NCBI GenBank assembly: GCA_900540045.1
Contig: UQEF01000021.1
Coordinates: 1 to 34,218 of the forward strand
DNA from: an uncultured Eubacteriales bacterium
GTDB lineage: Bacteria; Bacillota; Clostridia; Christensenellales; Aristaeellaceae
Length of the DNA stretch: 34,218 nt
Direction: 5' to 3'
Shown: positions 8,827-17,303 of the stretch, in pieces
Position numbering within the stretch: the stretch's first letter is position 1
How the letters are laid out: each line of letters starts with the position of its first letter
Program-made: the position numbers and the translations under genes
Notes under the pieces: generated by a model
Databases searched by the model: none
Told to the model about the DNA's origin: nothing
Seen by the model: the letters and a program-made list of their open reading frames with translations, nothing else

Positions 8827-10203
8827 GTGCAAGCCGCAAACAAACCCGCGTTCCACAGGCGTTCCATCAAGCCCGAGCGTTTTCTGGCCTTGGGTTTTTT
8901 CATCCTGATCGTGGCAGGCGGCTTCGTACTCACTTTGCCCGTCTCCTCCTCCGACGGCCACACCGTGGGCCTGCGGCAGGCGATGTTCACCGCCACCTCC
9001 GCCGTGTGCGTCACGGGCCTGACCATCGTGGACGTGGGCGTGGAGCTGTCCTTCTTCGGACAGGTGATTTTGCTTGCGCTCATTCAGGTGGGCGGGCTGG
9101 GCTTCATGGCCTTCGCCACGCTGATCATGGTGGCGCTGGGCCGGCGCATCTCGCTGCGGGACCGCATGATCCTGCGCGACGCCATGAACCAGGAGGCGCT
9201 CAGCGGCATGGTGCGGCTGACGCTGGCGTTTTTCCTGATCGCGCTGGTGGTGGAGCTCACGGGCGCCGCGCTGCTCATGACCCGCCTCATCCCCCTCTAC
9301 GGGCCCGCGCGGGGCGTGTGGCAGAGCCTGTTCACGTCGGTCAGCGCGTTCTGCAACGCGGGGTTTGACCTTTTCGGCGGGTACCGAAGCCTGACGCATC
9401 TTCAGCACGAGCCCGTGATCCTGCTGACGCTGGGCGGCCTGATCATGGTGGGCGGGCTGGGCTTCCCGGTGATTCTGGAATGCCTGAGAGCGCGCTTTCG
9501 CTGGCGCAAGCTCCCCCTGCACGCCAAGCTGGTGCTGACCGTGACCGCCGGGCTGATCGCCTTCGGTACGCTGGCCATCCTGGCGCTGGAGTGGGACAAC
9601 CCCCGCACGCTGGACGGCGGGCTCACGGTCTGGCAGAAGCTCTACAACAGCCTCTTTCAATCCATCACCTTCCGCACGGCGGGCTTTGCCTCGCTGGACC
9701 AAGCGTCCCTGACCGACCCCAGCAAGCTGATCGGCTCGGTGCTGATGTTCGTGGGCACGTCCTCCGCCTCCACGGGCGGCGGCGTGAAAACCACCACGGC
9801 CGCTTTGCTGGCGCTGCTGGTTTTGCAGGTGGTGCGCGGGCATGAGCGCATCACGGTCTTCAAGCGCGAAATCTCCGCCGATACGGCGCGCCGGGCCGTG
9901 ACCATCGTGCTGATTGCGTTTTCGGCCATCTTGATCGCCACGTGCGCTATCAGCGTGATCGAGCACGGACGGGGACACGACTTTCTGGATCTGCTGTTTG
10001 AGACGACGTCGGCTTTCAGCACCACGGGGCTGTCCAGCGTGAACACCACCACGCTCACCCCCGCCTCGCAATGGCTGCTGATGCCGCTGATGTATTTCGG
10101 CCGCGTGGGTCCGCTCACGCTGGCCTACGCGCTGGCCAACCGTCTGGAAAGCCGCCGCGCCAACCGCGTGCACTATCCCGAGGAAAAGATCATGATCGGC
10201 TGA
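8827..10203 (+). CDS. ktrB: KtrB/TrkH-family potassium channel subunit
   Basis: 458 residues, a polytopic membrane protein with four pore-loop repeats. The filter-like loops read TSAVCVTGLT, SVSAFCNAGFD, SITFRTAGF and TSAFSTTGLS, the usual T-x-G/N-x-G positions of the SKT superfamily. STGGGVKTT matches the flexible intramembrane gate loop of KtrB. The size fits KtrB better than the longer proteobacterial TrkH. The GTG start has AGGAGG seven bases upstream. The regulatory subunit gene follows after 20 bp, and together they would form a K+ uptake complex in the cytoplasmic membrane. Confidence 0.93.
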   Translation: MQAANKPAFHRRSIKPERFLALGFFILIVAGGFVLTLPVSSSDGHTVGLRQAMFTATSAVCVTGLTIVDVGVELSFFGQVILLALIQVGGLGFMAFATLIMVALGRRISLRDRMILRDAMNQEALSGMVRLTLAFFLIALVVELTGAALLMTRLIPLYGPARGVWQSLFTSVSAFCNAGFDLFGGYRSLTHLQHEPVILLTLGGLIMVGGLGFPVILECLRARFRWRKLPLHAKLVLTVTAGLIAFGTLAILALEWDNPRTLDGGLTVWQKLYNSLFQSITFRTAGFASLDQASLTDPSKLIGSVLMFVGTSSASTGGGVKTTTAALLALLVLQVVRGHERITVFKREISADTARRAVTIVLIAFSAILIATCAISVIEHGRGHDFLDLLFETTSAFSTTGLSSVNTTTLTPASQWLLMPLMYFGRVGPLTLAYALANRLESRRANRVHYPEEKIMIG

Positions 10204-10223
10204 CGGGAAAGGATGGATACCCT

Positions 10224-10874
10224 ATGAAAAGCAAGCAGTTTCTGGTGCTGGGCCTGGGTCGCTTCGGCGCCAGCCTCGCCAAGACCCTGTGCGACCTGGG
10301 CCAGGAGGTGCTGGCCGTGGACGCCGACGAGGAGCTGGTCAATAACATCGCCCCCTATGTGACGCAGGCCATGCAGCTGGACGCCACGGACGAGACGCTG
10401 CTGGCCACGCTGGGCGTGAAGAACTTCGACGCCGCCATCGTCAGCATCGGCCAGAACACGCGCGACAGCATTCTGGTGTGCGTGCTGCTCAAGGAGCTGG
10501 GCGCGCCCTACCTGGTGGCCAAGGCCAACGACGACCTGCACGCCAAGGTGCTGCGCAAAATCGGCGCGGACCGGGTCATCTTTCCCGAGCGCGACATGGG
10601 CGCGCGGCTGGCGCGGTCCATCATCACGCCCAACGTGCTGGAGCTGATGAACCTGAGCGACGACTATCAAATCATGGAGATCCGCGTGCCGGAGCGCTGG
10701 GTGGGCGATACCATCATCGGCGTGAACGTCCGGCGCAAATATGGCGTCAACATTCTGGCCATTCACCGTGCGGACCGCTTTCTGGTATCGCCCGCGCCCG
10801 ACATGGCCTTCGTGGAAGGGGATACGCTTCTGGTGATGGGCAAGCGAGAGGATATCGAGCGTCTGGACGCATAA
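10224..10874 (+). CDS. ktrA: KtrA/TrkA-type potassium uptake regulatory subunit
   Basis: 216 residues. The RCK N-domain is a Rossmann fold with the nucleotide loop GLGRFG (10-15) and acidic VDADEE at the end of strand 2. It covers about 1-135, and the RCK C-domain covers about 140-216 (VGDTIIGVNVRRKYGVNI...GDTLLVMGKREDI). KtrA forms a cytosolic octameric ring that gates KtrB in response to ATP/ADP, and the C-domain often binds c-di-AMP in Bacillota. AAAGGA lies upstream of the ATG. Position and length support a KtrAB pair. Confidence 0.93.
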   Translation: MKSKQFLVLGLGRFGASLAKTLCDLGQEVLAVDADEELVNNIAPYVTQAMQLDATDETLLATLGVKNFDAAIVSIGQNTRDSILVCVLLKELGAPYLVAKANDDLHAKVLRKIGADRVIFPERDMGARLARSIITPNVLELMNLSDDYQIMEIRVPERWVGDTIIGVNVRRKYGVNILAIHRADRFLVSPAPDMAFVEGDTLLVMGKREDIERLDA

Positions 10875-10936
10875 GCCCGTCCCCTCCGGCATAGAGCTTA
10901 CCATACCACGTTTTTTCACGAAGGGAGCGTCAAGCC

Positions 10937-11719
10937 ATGAAACCCACGAAGCCCGGCTATTTCGATCGCGAGGAATGCCGCCCCTTCTATCACCGGGGCG
11001 GGGACAACGGCATCCTGCTCGTGCATGGCTTCACGGGCAGCGCGGCGCACATGCGCCCTCTGGCGGACGAGCTGGCCCGGCGCGGGCGCACCGTGCGCAC
11101 CATCAACCTGCCCGGCCATGCCCAGACCGAGGAGGACATGGGCCGCGCGGACTGGCAGAGCTGGCTTCAGGCCGTCAAGCAGGCGTGCCTGGAGATGATG
11201 GGCGAACTGCGCGTATTCACCGTATGCGGCCTTTCGATGGGCGGCGTGCTGGCGCTGATGGCGGCCGAGCAGATGAAGGTGGACGGCTGCGTGCCCATCT
11301 CCGCGCCCATGGCGGTGAAAAACCGCTTTCTGCATCTGGCCGGACCTGCCTCGCTATTCATAAAGCGCATCTCCTGGGGCGACCCCGGAAACCGCGCGAG
11401 CCTGGTAGACCCGGCCTACGATTTCGGCTACACGGGCTTTCCCACGGCCAAGGGGGCGGATTTGAACCGCCTGATCCGCTTGGCCCGGCAGAACCTGTTC
11501 AACCTCACCTGCCCCATCCTGTGCGTGCAGAGCGACGCGGACGAAACCATCTGGAAGGGCAGCGCCGACTGCATTCTGGAGGGCGTAGGCAGCGAGGTGC
11601 GGCAAAAGCTGTGGCTGAGCGGCATGCCGCATGTGTGCACCCTTTCCAAAGAGCTGCCCGCCATCGTGGCCGCGGTGGACGCCTTCATGGACCGCGTGGA
11701 GGCGGAAAAGGAGGGGTAA
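10937..11719 (+). CDS. Alpha/beta hydrolase, carboxylesterase-like
   Basis: 260 residues. The oxyanion region reads LLVHGFTGS, the nucleophile elbow is GLSMGG (S100), an acid lies in QSDADET (D199 or D201), and histidine H231 is in GMPHVCTLSKE. This arrangement and the size match the Est30/YvaK group of Bacillota carboxylesterases, which cleave short-chain esters; related members act as monoglyceride lipases. No signal peptide is visible. GGGAG precedes the ATG. It lies 62 bp after ktrA with no terminator between, so it may share that transcript, and a terminator follows it. Confidence 0.88.
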   Translation: MKPTKPGYFDREECRPFYHRGGDNGILLVHGFTGSAAHMRPLADELARRGRTVRTINLPGHAQTEEDMGRADWQSWLQAVKQACLEMMGELRVFTVCGLSMGGVLALMAAEQMKVDGCVPISAPMAVKNRFLHLAGPASLFIKRISWGDPGNRASLVDPAYDFGYTGFPTAKGADLNRLIRLARQNLFNLTCPILCVQSDADETIWKGSADCILEGVGSEVRQKLWLSGMPHVCTLSKELPAIVAAVDAFMDRVEAEKEG

Positions 11720-11771
11720 CGCGGGCCGTTTCGCCTCCCGCTGCACGGGCCGCATGGGCCGATCCGGACAC

Positions 11772-11807
11772 GGGCGTTCCTTCCCTCGCGGAGGAGCGCC
11801 CTTTTTC
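11772..11807 (+). terminator. Rho-independent terminator after the hydrolase gene
   Basis: GGGCGTTCCTTCC pairs with GGAGGAGCGCCC (one wobble and one bulge) around a short loop, followed by TTTTTCT. Confidence 0.85.
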
Positions 11808-11843
11808 TGTGCGCTTCCTCCCATCCCTTCCAGCCGGCCAGCC

Positions 11844-11871
11844 TTGCATCTGCCGTGTTCTGTGGTATAAT
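11844..11871 (+). promoter_or_regulatory. Sigma-70 type promoter of the sugar dehydratase-asnS gene series
   Basis: -35-like TTGCAT (11844-11849) and consensus -10 TATAAT (11866-11871) with a 16-base spacer, about 46 bases before the GTG of the next gene and after a terminator. No other good promoter is seen before asnS, so it may serve all six genes. Confidence 0.6.
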
Positions 11872-11916
11872 GGTCGTGTGTGTGATTTTGCCATGACGGC
11901 TTGAGGGGGCGGCTGT

Positions 11917-13848
11917 GTGACTTCGACAAGTCCCAGAATAAAAAAACCGGCGCGCACGCTTCTGTGGGTGCTTCTTGACGTGCTGCTTGTCAACGCTTCG
12001 TTGTTTCTGGCGCAGGTGGTGCGGTATTCGTCCAATATTTCCTACAGCTTCTTTGAAAATTCCATCCGCCTGGCGCCTGCCATGACGGTCATTTTTCTGC
12101 TGGTGTTCTGCGGCTTTGGCATGTACCGCACGATGTGGCAGTACGCCTCCGCAAACGACGTGCTGCGCATCGCCCTGGCCACGCTGGTGGCGTCGCTGAT
12201 TACCTACCTGTTCTCTCTGGCGGCCAACGCCTTTGTCAGGCCGCAGAACCTGTTCCGGCTGCACCGGATGGTCTACCTGCTGTTTTGGATCATTTCCATG
12301 GCGATGGTGGGGGCCTCCCGGCTTTTGTACCGCATTGCGGTCACGCGCGAGCGCTTCGCGCTCCTGTCCACGCCGCGCGACGATGTGCGCCGCGTGATGG
12401 TGGTGGGCGCGGGCTGGGCCGGCGCGAGCATCGTGCATGAGATGCAGCGCGGCAGCTACGGCAACCGCGCGCCCGTGCTCGTGGTGGACGACGACCGCAT
12501 CCGCACCGGCTCGGAACTCAGCGGCGTGCCCGTGGTGCGCGGGTCTGGCAACATTCTCAAGCTCGCCAGCGATTACCGCGTGGATGAAATCATCATCGCC
12601 ATCGCCACCCCCAAGGGCGATCTCAAGCCCCTCATTGAAAAGTGCCTGGCCACCGGCTGCCGCGTGCGCCGCCTCGCCCCCCTGCAGGAGCTGGGAAGCG
12701 ACGCCGCCGTGCCCACCGCGCTGGTGCGCGACGTCAACATCGGCGACCTGCTGGGCCGCCCCGAGGAGCAGCTGGACATGACGCCGGTCGCCGCGTTCTT
12801 CCGCGGGAAAACCGTGCTCATCACCGGGGGCGGCGGGTCCATCGGCAGCGAGCTGTGCCGGAGGCTTCTGCCGCTGGAGCCGGAGCGGATCATCCTCTAT
12901 GATATCAGCGAAAACTACATGTATGACCTCTTCAGCGAGCTCAAGCTCCTCTACGGCGACGCGCTCAAGGAAAAGCTCATCCTCTGCGTGGGCTCCATCC
13001 GCGACGCGCAGCGCCTGGACGAGATCTTCGCGCGCTACCGGCCCGAGGTGGTGCTCCATGCCGCCGCGCACAAGCACGTGCCCCTCATGGAGGACTGCCC
13101 CGACCAGGCGGTGAAAAACAACGTGTTCGGCACGTGGCTGACCGCGCAGGCCGCGGTGCGCCATGGCGTGAAGCGCTTCGTGCTCATCTCCACCGACAAG
13201 GCCGTCAACCCCACCAACGTCATGGGGGCGACCAAGCGCCTGGCCGAGATGATCATCGAGGCGCTCAACGCCCAGACCGGGACGGAATTCACCGCCGTGC
13301 GCTTCGGAAACGTGCTGGGCTCCCACGGCAGCGTGGTGCCGCTCTTTGAGCAGCAGATCCGCGCGGGCGGGCCGGTGACGCTCACCCACCCGGACATCAT
13401 CCGCTATTTCATGACCATCCCCGAAGCCGCCTGCCTGGTGCTCAAGGCCGCCAGCATCGCCAGGGGCGGGGAGCTGTTCGTGCTGGACATGGGCCAACCG
13501 GTCAAGATCCGCGAGCTGGCTGAGCGCATGATCCAGCTCTACGCCCCGCACGACGGCCGCAAGGTGGAGATCGTATACGTGGGCCTGCGCCCGGGCGAGA
13601 AGCTCTACGAGGAGCTGCTGCTCGCGGGCGAGGGCATCGCCAAGACGGAGAGCGAAAAGATTTTCGTGGCCAAGCCCGAGCTGGTGGACAAGCCCACGCT
13701 GGACGCCATGCTGGCCCGCCTGAAGCGCTGCCTGGACGAGGGCGGCGATATGCTGGCCTGCCTGCATGAGCTGGTGCCCACCTTCAAGGAGGCCGATCAG
13801 GTCAACAGCGCCCGCACCGCTGCTGCCGGGCAGGCCGCCGCCGTATGA
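11917..13848 (+). CDS. Membrane NDP-sugar 4,6-dehydratase (CapD/PglF/FlaA1-like)
   Basis: 643 residues. Four hydrophobic segments occupy about 17-140. A first Rossmann domain follows (VGAGWAGASIV, about 163-173; CoA-binding-like fold), then the catalytic extended-SDR domain with GGGGSIGS (304-311). The active site reads STDKAVNPTNVMGATKR, with Met436 in place of Tyr four residues before Lys440, as in PglF/WbpM-type UDP-GlcNAc 4,6-dehydratases. The expected product is a 4-keto-6-deoxy UDP sugar for surface glycans. The GTG has an AGGGGG-type site upstream. No other glycan gene is nearby, so its glycan is unknown. Its stop overlaps tadA as ATGA. Confidence 0.92.
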   Translation: MTSTSPRIKKPARTLLWVLLDVLLVNASLFLAQVVRYSSNISYSFFENSIRLAPAMTVIFLLVFCGFGMYRTMWQYASANDVLRIALATLVASLITYLFSLAANAFVRPQNLFRLHRMVYLLFWIISMAMVGASRLLYRIAVTRERFALLSTPRDDVRRVMVVGAGWAGASIVHEMQRGSYGNRAPVLVVDDDRIRTGSELSGVPVVRGSGNILKLASDYRVDEIIIAIATPKGDLKPLIEKCLATGCRVRRLAPLQELGSDAAVPTALVRDVNIGDLLGRPEEQLDMTPVAAFFRGKTVLITGGGGSIGSELCRRLLPLEPERIILYDISENYMYDLFSELKLLYGDALKEKLILCVGSIRDAQRLDEIFARYRPEVVLHAAAHKHVPLMEDCPDQAVKNNVFGTWLTAQAAVRHGVKRFVLISTDKAVNPTNVMGATKRLAEMIIEALNAQTGTEFTAVRFGNVLGSHGSVVPLFEQQIRAGGPVTLTHPDIIRYFMTIPEAACLVLKAASIARGGELFVLDMGQPVKIRELAERMIQLYAPHDGRKVEIVYVGLRPGEKLYEELLLAGEGIAKTESEKIFVAKPELVDKPTLDAMLARLKRCLDEGGDMLACLHELVPTFKEADQVNSARTAAAGQAAAV

Positions 13849-14318
13849 CCCCGCATGAATCCCTGATGCGGCTGGCGCTGGAGGAGGCCGGGGCCGCCTT
13901 CCGCGAGGGCGAGGTGCCCGTGGGCGCGGTCGTGGCGAAGGACGGCCGGCCCGTGGCCCGCGCGCACAACCTGCGCGAGCAGACCGGCGACCCCACCGCC
14001 CATGCCGAGCTGCTGGCCATCCGCGAGGCGGCGCGCGTATTGGGCGCGCGGCGGCTGACCGGCTGCACCCTGTATGTGACGCTGGAGCCCTGCCCCATGT
14101 GCGCGGGGGCCATGGTGATGGCCTGCCTGGACCGCTGCTATTTCGGCGCGCGCGACGCGCGTCAGGGCTGCTGCGAAAGCGTGTACGCCCTGCCCGGCGA
14201 TCCCGCGTTCTATCACCGGCTGCCCTGCGTGGGCGGGCTGATGGAGGAGGAGGCCGCCGCCCTTCTCAGGCGCTTTTTTCAGGCCCGCCGCTCTACCGAA
14301 GAAGGAGGAACCCCATGA
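13845..14318 (+). CDS. tadA: tRNA adenosine(34) deaminase TadA
   Basis: 157 residues. The zinc-deaminase signature is complete: HAE (53-55) with the proton-shuttling Glu55, and PCPMC with C83 and C86. The enzyme converts adenosine 34 to inosine in tRNA-Arg(ACG). It starts inside the stop of the preceding gene (ATGA, 4-bp overlap) with no ribosome site of its own, so it relies on translational coupling. Its own stop overlaps the next start in the same way. Length and motifs are ordinary. Confidence 0.95.
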   Translation: MTPHESLMRLALEEAGAAFREGEVPVGAVVAKDGRPVARAHNLREQTGDPTAHAELLAIREAARVLGARRLTGCTLYVTLEPCPMCAGAMVMACLDRCYFGARDARQGCCESVYALPGDPAFYHRLPCVGGLMEEEAAALLRRFFQARRSTEEGGTP

Positions 14319-15106
14319 CCATCGACACCATCGTGACCGATCTGGACGATACCCTGCTGGACGGCAGCGGCCGGCTGAGCGCCTATACCATCGAGGTGAT
14401 GGCCGAGGTCAAGCGCCGCTGCATCCGCCTGATTCCCTGCAGCGGCCGCACGCACGCCAGCATGTATCCCTTTCTGGCGAAGCTGGATACGGGCCTGCCC
14501 TACATCGGGGGCAACGGGTCGGAGATCGTGGGGGCGGACCACCGGCTGATGGAGCAGCTGACGCTGGATGTGGAGCTGGCGCGGGAGATCTGCGCCTTCC
14601 TTGTGGAAAACGGGCTGTACGTGCAGGTCTACACCGACGAGGCCTTCTACTATTCCGCCGAGTGCGACATCGCCCGCCGCTACAAGCAGTCCTCCGGGAT
14701 GAAGGGCGTGGCCGTGGGCGACCTGTGCGCGTTTCTGGACTTCGCCACGCCCAAGGTGCTCAGCGTGGGCGAGCCGGAGGACATGCTTCGCCTGATGCCT
14801 CTGGCCAACGAGCGTTTTCTGGGCCGGGCCACCTTCACCATGAGCAAGCCCTATTTTCTGGAGGCCGAGCCGCCGGGAGCCACCAAGGGCGAGGCGCTTA
14901 TGCGCCTGGCGGACCGCATCGGCATCGTGCCGGAGCGCACCGTGGCCTTTGGCGACAGCCTCAACGACAGGAGCCTTTTGGCCTTCACCCCCAACAGCGT
15001 GGCCATGGCCAACGCCATCCCCGAGCTGCGCCAGGCGGCGGCCTACGTCTGCCGCCCCAACACGGAGGACGGCGTGGCCCGCTTCGTGGCGGAGCACATC
15101 CTGTAA
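14315..15106 (+). CDS. Cof-type HAD-family phosphatase
   Basis: 263 residues. HAD motif I is DLDDT with nucleophile D9 and acid D11; motif II is the SGR segment (PCSGRTH); motif III is the lysine in GATKGEAL; motif IV is GDSLND. The type IIB cap between motifs II and III identifies the Cof/YidA subfamily, which dephosphorylates sugar phosphates or FMN-like substrates with broad specificity. GGAGG sits seven bases before the ATG, which overlaps the tadA stop. Neighbouring hprK and glucokinase suggest sugar-phosphate metabolism, but the substrate is not determinable here. Confidence 0.92.
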   Translation: MTIDTIVTDLDDTLLDGSGRLSAYTIEVMAEVKRRCIRLIPCSGRTHASMYPFLAKLDTGLPYIGGNGSEIVGADHRLMEQLTLDVELAREICAFLVENGLYVQVYTDEAFYYSAECDIARRYKQSSGMKGVAVGDLCAFLDFATPKVLSVGEPEDMLRLMPLANERFLGRATFTMSKPYFLEAEPPGATKGEALMRLADRIGIVPERTVAFGDSLNDRSLLAFTPNSVAMANAIPELRQAAAYVCRPNTEDGVARFVAEHIL

Positions 15107-15118
15107 GGAGGCGCCGGA

Positions 15119-16048
15119 ATGATCGATCTGGAGGACTTTCGCACCAAGCTGGGCCTGGAGCTGCTCGGCCCCACGACCAAAAAGCAGCTGGACATCAACG
15201 TGACCGACATCAACCGCCCCGGCATGCAGTTCTGCGGCTTTTACGAATACTTTGCCCACGAGCGCGTGCAGGTGATCGGCAAGGTGGAGATGACGTACCT
15301 GGAGTCGCTGGAATCGCGCATGCGCCGCCCCGTGCTGGAAAAGTACATGAGCTATCCCATTCCCTGCATCATCACCTGCTGGGGCATGACCCCTCCGCGC
15401 GACCTGCTGGAGATCGCCCGCGCGCATAACGTGCCGGTATTCCAGAGCAAGCTCAAAACCACCAAGTTCTCGTTGCAGGCCATCATGTACTTAAACCGCA
15501 TGCTGGCCCCGCACATCACCCGCCACGGCGTGCTGGTGGACGTCTACGGCGTGGGCATTCTGCTCACGGGCGAAAGCGGCGTGGGCAAGAGCGAGGCCGC
15601 GCTGGAGCTGGTCAAGCGCGGGCATCAGCTGGCCGCCGACGACGTGGTGGACATCTGCCGCGTGGCCGACGACCGCCTCATCGGCGAATCGCCGGAGATG
15701 GTGCGCCACTTCATGGAGATCCGCGGCATCGGCATCATCGACATCCGCGCCATGTACGGCGTGGGATCGGTCATCGTCAGCAAATCCATCGACATGGTCA
15801 TCCACATGGAAAAGTGGGACTCCTCCAAGGAATACGACCGCCTGGGCCTCACGGAGGAAACCGTGACCATTCTGGGCGTGAAGGTGCCCTACCAGACCAT
15901 GCCCGTCCGGCCGGGACGCAATCTGGCCATCATCATCGAGGTGGCCGCGCGCAACTTCAGCCTCAAGCGCATGGGCTACAGCGCCGCGCATGAGCTGGAC
16001 CGCCGCCTCAACGAGCTGATCGCGCAGAACTCCGGAAATCATACGTGA
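15119..16048 (+). CDS. hprK: HPr kinase/phosphorylase
   Basis: 309 residues, the usual length. An N-terminal regulatory domain (about 1-130) precedes a C-terminal kinase domain with P-loop GESGVGKS (151-158) and the family signature MEIRGIGIIDIRAMYG (about 199-214). HprK phosphorylates Ser46 of HPr when fructose-1,6-bisphosphate and ATP are high, and reverses this with phosphate. It is the sensor of carbon catabolite repression in Bacillota. AAGGAGG lies six bases before the ATG. The gene is 12 bp after the HAD gene and 20 bp before the ROK glucokinase, which fits joint control of sugar use. Confidence 0.97.
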   Translation: MIDLEDFRTKLGLELLGPTTKKQLDINVTDINRPGMQFCGFYEYFAHERVQVIGKVEMTYLESLESRMRRPVLEKYMSYPIPCIITCWGMTPPRDLLEIARAHNVPVFQSKLKTTKFSLQAIMYLNRMLAPHITRHGVLVDVYGVGILLTGESGVGKSEAALELVKRGHQLAADDVVDICRVADDRLIGESPEMVRHFMEIRGIGIIDIRAMYGVGSVIVSKSIDMVIHMEKWDSSKEYDRLGLTEETVTILGVKVPYQTMPVRPGRNLAIIIEVAARNFSLKRMGYSAAHELDRRLNELIAQNSGNHT

Positions 16049-16068
16049 GACAACAGGGAGGCTTTTCT

Positions 16069-17019
16069 ATGGTCTATATCGGCATTGACCTGGGCGGCAC
16101 CGGCATCAAGATCGGCGTGGTGGACGAAAGCGGCGCCATCCTCTTCCAGGGCGAAACCCCCACGCTGGCGGGCCGCCCCTACGAGGACATCATCGCGGAC
16201 ATGGGCCGCTGCATGCTGGATGTGATGGCGCGCGGCGGCTTTGAGGAAAAGGACATCGCCTCCATCGGCGTGGGCATCCCCGGCGTGGCCGATGAAAAGA
16301 CGGGCCGCGTGATCTTCTGCACCAACCTGGGCTGGAGCGACGTGCCGCTGCGCACCGAGCTGCAAAAGTACTTGAGCAAGCCCGTCTACATCGACAACGA
16401 CGCCACCGTGGCCGGCTTTGCCGAGAGCATCTGCGGCGTGAGCGCGGGCTGCCATTCCAGCGTGTTCATGACGCTGGGCACGGGCGTGGGCGGCGGCATC
16501 GTGATCGGCGGCCGGCCGTGGAGCGGCTTTCACGGCGTGGGCAGCGAGATCGGCCACATCCCCATGGACATCGGCGGCGAGCCCTGCTCCTGCGGCAACT
16601 ACGGCTGCCTGGAGCGCTACTGCAGCGCCACGGCGGTCATCCGCATGGGCAAGCAGATGGTGCTGCAGCACCCCGACAGCCTCATGTACGACCTGTGCGG
16701 CGGCGACGTGAGCAAGCTGACGGCCAAGATGGTCTTTGACGCGGCCAAGGAGCTGGACGACGTGGCCATGAAGGTCTTTAACCACTACGTGGACTATCTG
16801 TGCAAGGCCATCTACACCATCATCGCCTTCCTGGACCCGGAGATGATCGTGCTGGGCGGCGGCATCAGCAAATCGGGCGACTTTTTGCTTAACGCCGTGC
16901 GCGAGCGCATCCCCCGCTACCTTTTGTTCAAGACGCTCCCCTACTCGCGCGTGGAGATCGCGCGCCTGGGCGCGGACGCGGGCATGATCGGCGCAGCCAT
17001 GCTGGGCCGCCACGCCTGA
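16069..17019 (+). CDS. ROK-family glucokinase
   Basis: 316 residues. DLGGTGIKIG forms the N-terminal phosphate loop, DNDAT supplies the catalytic aspartate (D111), and the ROK zinc site is complete (H163, C173, C175, C180 in GHIPMD...CSCGNYGC). The size and the absence of an N-terminal helix-turn-helix make it a sugar kinase rather than a ROK repressor; glucose is the likeliest substrate. GGGAGG sits eight bases before the ATG at 16069, so an upstream in-frame ATG at 16045 is not used. It follows hprK by 20 bp. Confidence 0.92.
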   Translation: MVYIGIDLGGTGIKIGVVDESGAILFQGETPTLAGRPYEDIIADMGRCMLDVMARGGFEEKDIASIGVGIPGVADEKTGRVIFCTNLGWSDVPLRTELQKYLSKPVYIDNDATVAGFAESICGVSAGCHSSVFMTLGTGVGGGIVIGGRPWSGFHGVGSEIGHIPMDIGGEPCSCGNYGCLERYCSATAVIRMGKQMVLQHPDSLMYDLCGGDVSKLTAKMVFDAAKELDDVAMKVFNHYVDYLCKAIYTIIAFLDPEMIVLGGGISKSGDFLLNAVRERIPRYLLFKTLPYSRVEIARLGADAGMIGAAMLGRHA

Positions 17020-17088
17020 GGGCTTATCGGGACAGACCATCGACTGAACCTGCTTTCTGGCGGAAAAGGCCGGCGCGGCCGGGCTTTC

Positions 17089-17282
17089 CTGTCAAAAACC
17101 CATTTAAGAGGTTTGGAGGGCCGCAGCCCTCCAAGTGAAATCCGAATCCAGCGACATGTGCGGTGGATTCGGAAGCCTTGCGCAGCAAGGTTTCCCTGCG
17201 CGTTTCCCCGGCCGCGCTGAAGGCGCAGGGGAAACGCGTTCTGTCGGAAAAGATCGCCGCAGGCGAGCTTTTTCGACAAGCT
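17089..17282 (-). repeat. Mosaic hairpin repeat, copy B
   Basis: The reverse complement matches copy D (22635-22829) at about nine bases in ten over the whole length. Hairpins are: TGTCGGAAAAG...CTTTTTCGACA (17242-17278), a nested GTTTCCCC/GGGGAAAC stem, CCTTGC/GCAAGG, CCGAATCCA/TGGATTCGG, and GGAGGGC/GCCCTCC. Its ends read TGTC (17090) and GACA (17278). It fills most of the gap between the glucokinase and asnS, ending 21 bases before the asnS start. Strand is given relative to copy D. Confidence 0.9.
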
Positions 17283-17303
17283 GATAGAGGAGGTTTCCTT
17301 TTC

